NCBI RefSeq assembly: GCF_964340395.1
Contig: NC_135555.1
Coordinates: 24,390,225-24,437,724, forward strand
DNA: 47,500 nucleotides
Source: Glandiceps talaboti
Taxonomy: Eukaryota; Hemichordata; Enteropneusta; Spengelidae
Direction: 5' to 3'
Part shown: positions 43,261 through 47,500 of the stretch, piece by piece
Position numbering within the stretch: position 1 is the first letter of the stretch
Layout: each line of letters starts with the position of its first letter
Made by a program: the position numbers and the translations under genes
The notes under the pieces: model-generated
Seen by the model: only the letters and a program-made list of their open reading frames with translations
What the model was told of the DNA's origin: nothing
Databases searched by the model: none

Positions 43261-43792
43261 CAAGTAAAATCAATGCATACCTGTACGAAGAACATCGAAT
43301 ACTTTCTTGTATGAGAACTCGGAAACATCCCATAATTAAATATTGGACCAACCACAGTATTATATTTCGAATTTAAGCCTGTTAACCAAACACTTGACAT
43401 TTATTTTTAGACCCAAATAAACAAGATTATTTCGTTTTCAGTTATTTTATACACCTTTAAATTAATATATTTAATTTAATTTAAATTAATTTAATTTAAT
43501 TTAATTTAATTTATTTTAATTTAATTGAAATTTACTCCACCAGAAAAGAAAAATATATACACGAACTTTGAAAGCAAACAGAAGAACATATGAGCATGCA
43601 TATGGCTAAAACAATTTTCCTCAAACTTTACAAAAAAAAAGAAGAAAACTCTTAGAGTATTGTAACAATTAGTTAACATTAGTTACCATTAGTTAGTCAC
43701 AAAAGTGACTGAACTGCACATGGGAAGAAACGTGCAGACTTGAATTTTAAAGATCAACAACGGCTACCCGAAGGGAACAATTGAAAAGCACA
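43261..43792. other. AT-rich intergenic sequence
   Basis: No gene seen. An (AATTT)n pentanucleotide run lies at about 43456-43526 and a short TTAGTTAACATTAGTTACCA repeat near 43668-43697. Confidence 0.5.
43456..43526 (+). repeat. (TTTAA)n pentanucleotide repeat
   Basis: Roughly 14 imperfect units, purely A and T. Confidence 0.85.
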
Positions 43793-43801
43793 ATTTGAGA
43801 G

Positions 43802-44510
43802 CAATCTGATTAAAATCCAATGTAGATGTCGGCTAATCGTGAATTGAGTCTGACAATGAGTGTGTAATTTGAGTCTGACAATGAGCATCTAATTTGTGTC
43901 TGACACTGAGTGTGTAATTTGAGTCCGACTATGAGCATCTAATTTGTTGGTTTCACATTGCATGCATTGCACAACAAGGGGGCTATTTTCCTGGAGAATT
44001 CGCCAAGATAAATTCATACGATTGTTACAGTAACATTGTACTCTGATGTACCGATGTAGGTGAAGTACTTCGAATGTTACACCGTTCCAATGTTAGATGT
44101 ACTCCAGTGTACATCACCGAGGGTACTTTCGATGTTACACGGACAAGTTGTCTGCCGACGTACCGCCCTCCCTGGCGTCACGTACTGACAAGAAGTTGCG
44201 CGACCGTCCAGAGGATTGAACAACCAGACGTGTCTTATATTATAGTGTAGCTCAGATGAAGTTCTGTGTAAAATTTGTTTTTTAGCACAACTGAACTCAA
44301 TCTGATTAAAATCCGATATAGATGTCGGCTAATCGTGCATTGCTATCTTACCATACGTAGAGGAGGCGATCAGGCTAAAAACGTAAACATGTACTACGAA
44401 GGTCAATTATTACGAAAGCCGTAGAGGGACTTCGTAAACATGGTAAATTATAGCTAAATAACGATGGTAAGATAGCATTGCACGATTAGCCGACATTTTA
44501 ATCAGATTGG
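43802..44510. mobile_element. MITE-like element with 8-9 bp target duplication (709 bp)
   Basis: The left terminus is CAATCTGATTAAAATCCAAT then GTAGATGTCGGCTAATCGTG; the right end contains CACGATTAGCCGACATTTTA then ATCAGATTGG, the inverted equivalent. ATTTGAGAG flanks both ends (43793-43801 and 44511-44519). A third copy of the terminal sequence lies inside at 44298, forming with the right end a smaller inverted repeat (44298-44510). This suggests a nested insertion or a duplicated end. Internally there is a 25-bp tandem repeat (43846-43945) and a quasi-palindrome near 44030-44145. No transposase. The 8-9 bp duplication would fit Merlin, P or Mutator-type groups; the superfamily is not determined. 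Confidence 0.7.
43846..43945 (+). repeat. 25-bp tandem repeat, 4 copies
   Basis: GAGTCTGACAATGAGTGTGT then AATTT, alternating with GAGCATCTAATTT endings, at 43846, 43871, 43896 and 43921. It lies within the MITE-like element. Confidence 0.85.
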
Positions 44511-44519
44511 ATTTGAGAG

Positions 44520-45262
44520 ATGCATGCTGTTACCCAGGGCTTAAACTCTACGGACAATTCGTTTATGGTACAGATTTTTGAGACAGGGCAAATTTGTGCC
44601 AATTATTTTCAGCTTCAAAATTATTACTTTTGGATGCGACTCCAAACTACAGTCATCGAAAAACTTAGTAAACTTTCAACAACCGGTCAATCGCTCTTAG
44701 ACTATAGAACCAACCCGTTATATACATATAGTATATAGTATAATTCATTTGTCATCACAGTAATCGTAGGAAGTTGGAACTACACCTTGACATGTAATTT
44801 TGGACAGTCGAAAGGAGAATTTTGTTTTGTTTCAAATTTATTTCTCCACCTCTGCAGTAAGTTCTGACTGTGCAAAGCATTAAAGTCCAGGCTATAGCTA
44901 ACTGAGTTGATGAGTTGTCGTTTTAGTACGGTGATTGTATCTTTAATAGCTTATCTCTATATATCTTGTGATGTATAGAAGTGTGCCAAGGTCATACCTA
45001 TGCAGGGGTCATGCGTCCAGGGTTCACTATGGTATACAAGATTGGTAGATTTATTGTACAAATGCAAACTTACTTTGGTCAGATGATGCCATCGTCACGA
45101 GATTCCCGTAAATGATGACGTCATCCGTGTTAACATTTTGCAAATCGGTTGGGGGGGGGGGGCATGTTTTAGAAAATGGGATGAGGAGGGTCATTGACTA
45201 ATTTTGCAATTTTGTTTTGAAATTTGGTATCCCACTGCTGGCACATCGGATTAGTGTTGTTT
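44520..45262. other. Intergenic sequence, no gene seen
   Basis: A 72-codon frame at 44520-44738 has no recognisable domain. A CRE palindrome lies at 45116-45123 and a G-run at about 45150-45161. Confidence 0.4.
45116..45123. promoter_or_regulatory. CRE palindrome TGACGTCA
   Basis: Fourth perfect CRE in the right part of the window, 3.1 kb upstream of the TM2 start. Confidence 0.3.
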
Positions 45263-45510
45263 ATAGTGTTTGTGTTTGTGTTTGTGTTTGTGTTTGTGTT
45301 TGTGTTTGTGTTTGTGTTTGTGTTTGTTTGTGTTTTGTATTTGTGTTTGTTAGTTTGTGTTTGTGTCTGTGTCTGTGTCTGTGTCTGTTTGTGTTTGTGT
45401 TTGTGTTAGTGTTTGTTTGTTTGTTTGTTTGTTTGTGTGTTTGTGTCTGTGTTTGTGTTTGTGTTTGTGTTTGTGTTTGTGTTTGTGTTTGTTTGTGTGT
45501 GTGTTTGTAA
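45263..45510 (+). repeat. (TGTGTT)n / (TTTG)n microsatellite
   Basis: About 250 bp of TGTGTT hexamers with TGTGTC and TTTG sub-blocks. The VCVCVF-rich frames across it are translation artefacts. Confidence 0.93.
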
Positions 45511-45795
45511 TAATATCAGACCATTTCAATCAAATCGCTGCTGACAACCATGTACTGAAATTAAAAAGAAATCTCAGTTTTGGACAAAAACATATCACAA
45601 CAAATTACATGGTGAATGGAGTTGATATTGAAAACACTTTCAGGTGTGATGTGAGGAGAGAAGTTACATGGGTCTGACAGGAGTAAAACGGGGAACAGTT
45701 GGGTAAAATGATATTAGGGGTGATTTTTTTTGAGATGTTGACCTCGGTCCTGACAATATCAAGAGTATATAATCTAGTGTTTGGGTGGCCTTTAG

Positions 45796-46128
45796 TCACC
45801 CTCTGTAAGCGCTTCGATTCGGCACTCGAACGATAATCGATATAGATATCGACGTAGGCGAAATAAGCCGTCTTCACGAGTACCTATTGATTATGACAGT
45901 GATAGTTTAGCAGGAGAAAACGAACCTGCAGGGAACGATACATATTATCGCATTGATAAGATTTTACGCGGACGGCACAAAAACGGTATTTTGGAATACT
46001 TAGTGAAATGAGAGGGGTATCCAAGTTCAGAGAATTCATGGATATCGGAATCTTATTTGAACGATGAAGCGATTACATCTTTACGCGATAATCCGGTTAT
46101 AATTACAGGTAAACGACGCTCTACTTAA
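45796..46128 (+). pseudogene. Chromodomain remnant of a mobile-element integrase
   Basis: The open plus frame starts after a TAG at 45793. It has a basic stretch (RYRYRRRRNKPSSR), an acidic linker (VPIDYDSDSLAGENE), then a chromodomain: YYRIDKILRGRHKNGILEYL, VK, an in-frame TGA at 46009-46011, then EGYPSSENSWI and a short tail ending RRST before TAA at 46126. In chromodomains the position of the TGA normally holds the first aromatic-cage Trp of the K-W-x-G-Y/W-P motif, so one nonsense change disables it. Such C-terminal chromodomains occur in Ty3-type retrotransposons and in Polinton/Maverick integrases. No integrase core is visible upstream; it is a decayed fragment. Confidence 0.65.
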
Positions 46129-46252
46129 TAGTTTACATGGCTTCAGAACGGGTCCACTTAGTTAGTTTAAGGGATTGGTATTTGTTTTCACCAAGCCTTA
46201 TAAAAGTCGCTCGCACATTTTAATGTCCACTTATTATTATTTTGAGTCATAG

Positions 46253-46522
46253 ATGCTAATTGCCAGCCTAATAAGACAAAATGAACATATTTTAAATGTT
46301 CCTGTTTTATCTACGTTGTATAACAAGGAATTTGACACGTCACTGTTTGACTATACTTTCAATGACACACTAACTATGCAACTACCTCAGGTTAAGTTGT
46401 TCACGGACAGTTGGAATAAGTCTTTGTTCAGGGATAATAGATTAAAATTGGAATTGAATAGGGTTTCACAGGTATTGAGAAACCATTCCGATATATACTT
46501 AACTCCCGATTCATGTCAATAG
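46253..46522 (+). CDS. Unrecognised 89-aa ORF
   Basis: Starts MLIASLIRQNEHILNVPVLS and ends SDIYLTPDSCQ. It follows the chromodomain remnant by 125 bp on the same strand. The amino-acid composition is plausible for protein and includes an acidic/aromatic middle (FDTSLFDYTFNDTLTM). It may be another part of the same decayed element. No family recognised, and no promoter or splice signal was assigned. Confidence 0.2.
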   Translation: MLIASLIRQNEHILNVPVLSTLYNKEFDTSLFDYTFNDTLTMQLPQVKLFTDSWNKSLFRDNRLKLELNRVSQVLRNHSDIYLTPDSCQ

Positions 46523-47414
46523 GAAATGAATTTTACAAGCCTTTTTTACACAGTTTTTGATATTTGTGAACCACTCCATTTGTTGCATGTTCCTCTCAAG
46601 TGACTCTATCATTGACATTCTACTTTGGCAGCAGGCTTAGATATACTTTTAAAAAAAATTTCTGAGAGTTTTTTCAATGTATAAAATATTGCATTCATAT
46701 TTGTCTTCTATGCTATGTACTAAAATCTGTTTATATGAAATAGTTTGATATCACTTAGGAACAATGGAAGGATGGTCACATTAAACAAAATATTCAGTAA
46801 AGTGAAAAGGGACATTCGAAACATTCCATGTATAGCATATCAGTATACCACATTAGTAAAAGCTGTGTGATGGAAAGAGCTGATGAATATGACATATATT
46901 CCTTGTGTTGTGATAGTGCATGCAATCATTGGAATTTGGAGGGCTTTTGCTCTAAATGCATTTTGACATGTTTGTTAAAACTGATTTTAGCACATAGCAG
47001 AGGAAATGACTAATTTTACAGTAATTCTGGTCCTGGATATGTTCAACTTTAAAGCTGCTTTCTACACATTTAAGATACTGGTATTTCTTTTGGCCAAAAA
47101 CAACAAATATCATTCAACTCTTACACTGATGTATTATTTTGTATGTGCAATTTGAAGGATTTTAAAATCAGACAATTGTTTGTTACATGTGTTAATTTGT
47201 TGACAACTTTGGTGTTTTGTTGTTATCGTTGAAAAAACGCTGACCAGCTAGCTATTAAAAGGTGAATTTTCCCATGTATAAGGAATCATGAAGTCAATTT
47301 ATTTTTCAGGTACCCACATTATTTTTTCAGATACCCCCCTAACACTATGCGTACCCCCTCAAATTCCCCCACAAGTTTTTGTGAAAGCAGCCTAATATCG
47401 AAAATATACAAAAG
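46523..47414. other. AT-rich intergenic sequence, nothing recognised
   Basis: A 61-codon frame at 46828-47013 shows no domain. The last part has short C-runs (47334-47371). Confidence 0.45.
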
Positions 47415-47500
47415 TTCATTCATACAAGGACCATGATGGATTGGAATGCACTACCAGAGTCAACTGTAATGTGTAAATCACCAGAGTAATTTAAGTCCAT
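47415..47500 (+). mobile_element. LINE C-terminus fragment at the window edge
   Basis: The plus frame reads FIHTRTMMDWNALPESTVMC, KSPE, stop, FKS. This matches the end of reverse-transcriptase polyproteins of jockey/CR1-type LINEs (F-pRT--DWN-LP---v----l--FK). The TAA between PE and FK interrupts the normal frame, so the copy is inactive. It continues past position 47500. Confidence 0.6.

Noticed and set aside
45217-45510. Frame rich in VCVCVCVF
   Set aside because: Translation of the (TGTGTT)n microsatellite.
1-47500. tRNA, rRNA or bacterial-type operon features
   Set aside because: No cloverleaf with A/B boxes, rRNA-like block or bacterial gene spacing was recognised in reading both strands.

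Overview
This is animal nuclear DNA. The genes are split by GT-AG introns, the non-coding sequence is AT-rich, simple repeats are abundant, and remnants of LINE, hAT-like, Harbinger-like and other MITE-type elements are present. The gene content and repeat style (frequent ACATGTACATGT words, very long minisatellites in introns) suggest a marine invertebrate such as a lophotrochozoan, hemichordate or cephalochordate. The phylum cannot be fixed from this window alone.

Three protein-coding genes are supported. (1) The first coding exon of DPH5 (diphthine synthase) lies on the minus strand at 94..1 and runs off the left edge. (2) About 310 bp away, head to head, starts a complete aldo-keto reductase (AKR) gene on the plus strand. 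Its eight coding exons between 405 and 31607 join in frame into a 282-residue enzyme with an intact D-Y-K-H catalytic tetrad. (3) Convergent to it is a two-exon minus-strand gene (41972..37385) for a 268-residue protein with two tandem TM2 domains and a Pro-rich, PPPY-containing tail.

Layout. 1-404: DPH5 exon and shared promoter with an ETS-type site. 405-31607: AKR gene, about 97% intron. Intron 1 holds a minisatellite of about 15.3 kb (55-bp unit, about 275 copies, 2452-17767) with higher-order structure. Intron 2 holds a Harbinger-like element, a possible antisense LINE tail and a hAT-like element. Intron 3 holds a 26-bp G-rich array, a 37-bp array and a nested ORF. Intron 4 opens with a 31-bp array that is a tandem reiteration of the exon 4 splice donor. 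31608-37384: intergenic DNA and UTRs with a 33-bp array, microsatellites, an ancient diverged tandem repeat and a LINE remnant. 37385-41972: TM2 gene, whose intron carries about 400 bp of (GTAA/GTGA)n in sense orientation. 41973-47500: putative TM2 promoter region with CRE palindromes, a long inverted repeat, a MITE with 8-9 bp target duplication, a chromodomain remnant with an in-frame stop, and a LINE C-terminus cut by the window edge.

The most unusual signal is centred on AKR exon 4. Its 5' splice site is reiterated about 13 times at 31-bp spacing, and every third copy would restore the reading frame. The 37-bp array in the preceding intron shares a 17-nt word with the branch-point region of exon 4's own 3' splice site. 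The TM2 gene shows a parallel: its only donor is a short (GTAA)n run, and its intron contains a long array of the same kind. Whether these arrays influence splicing or are by-products of slippage is open.
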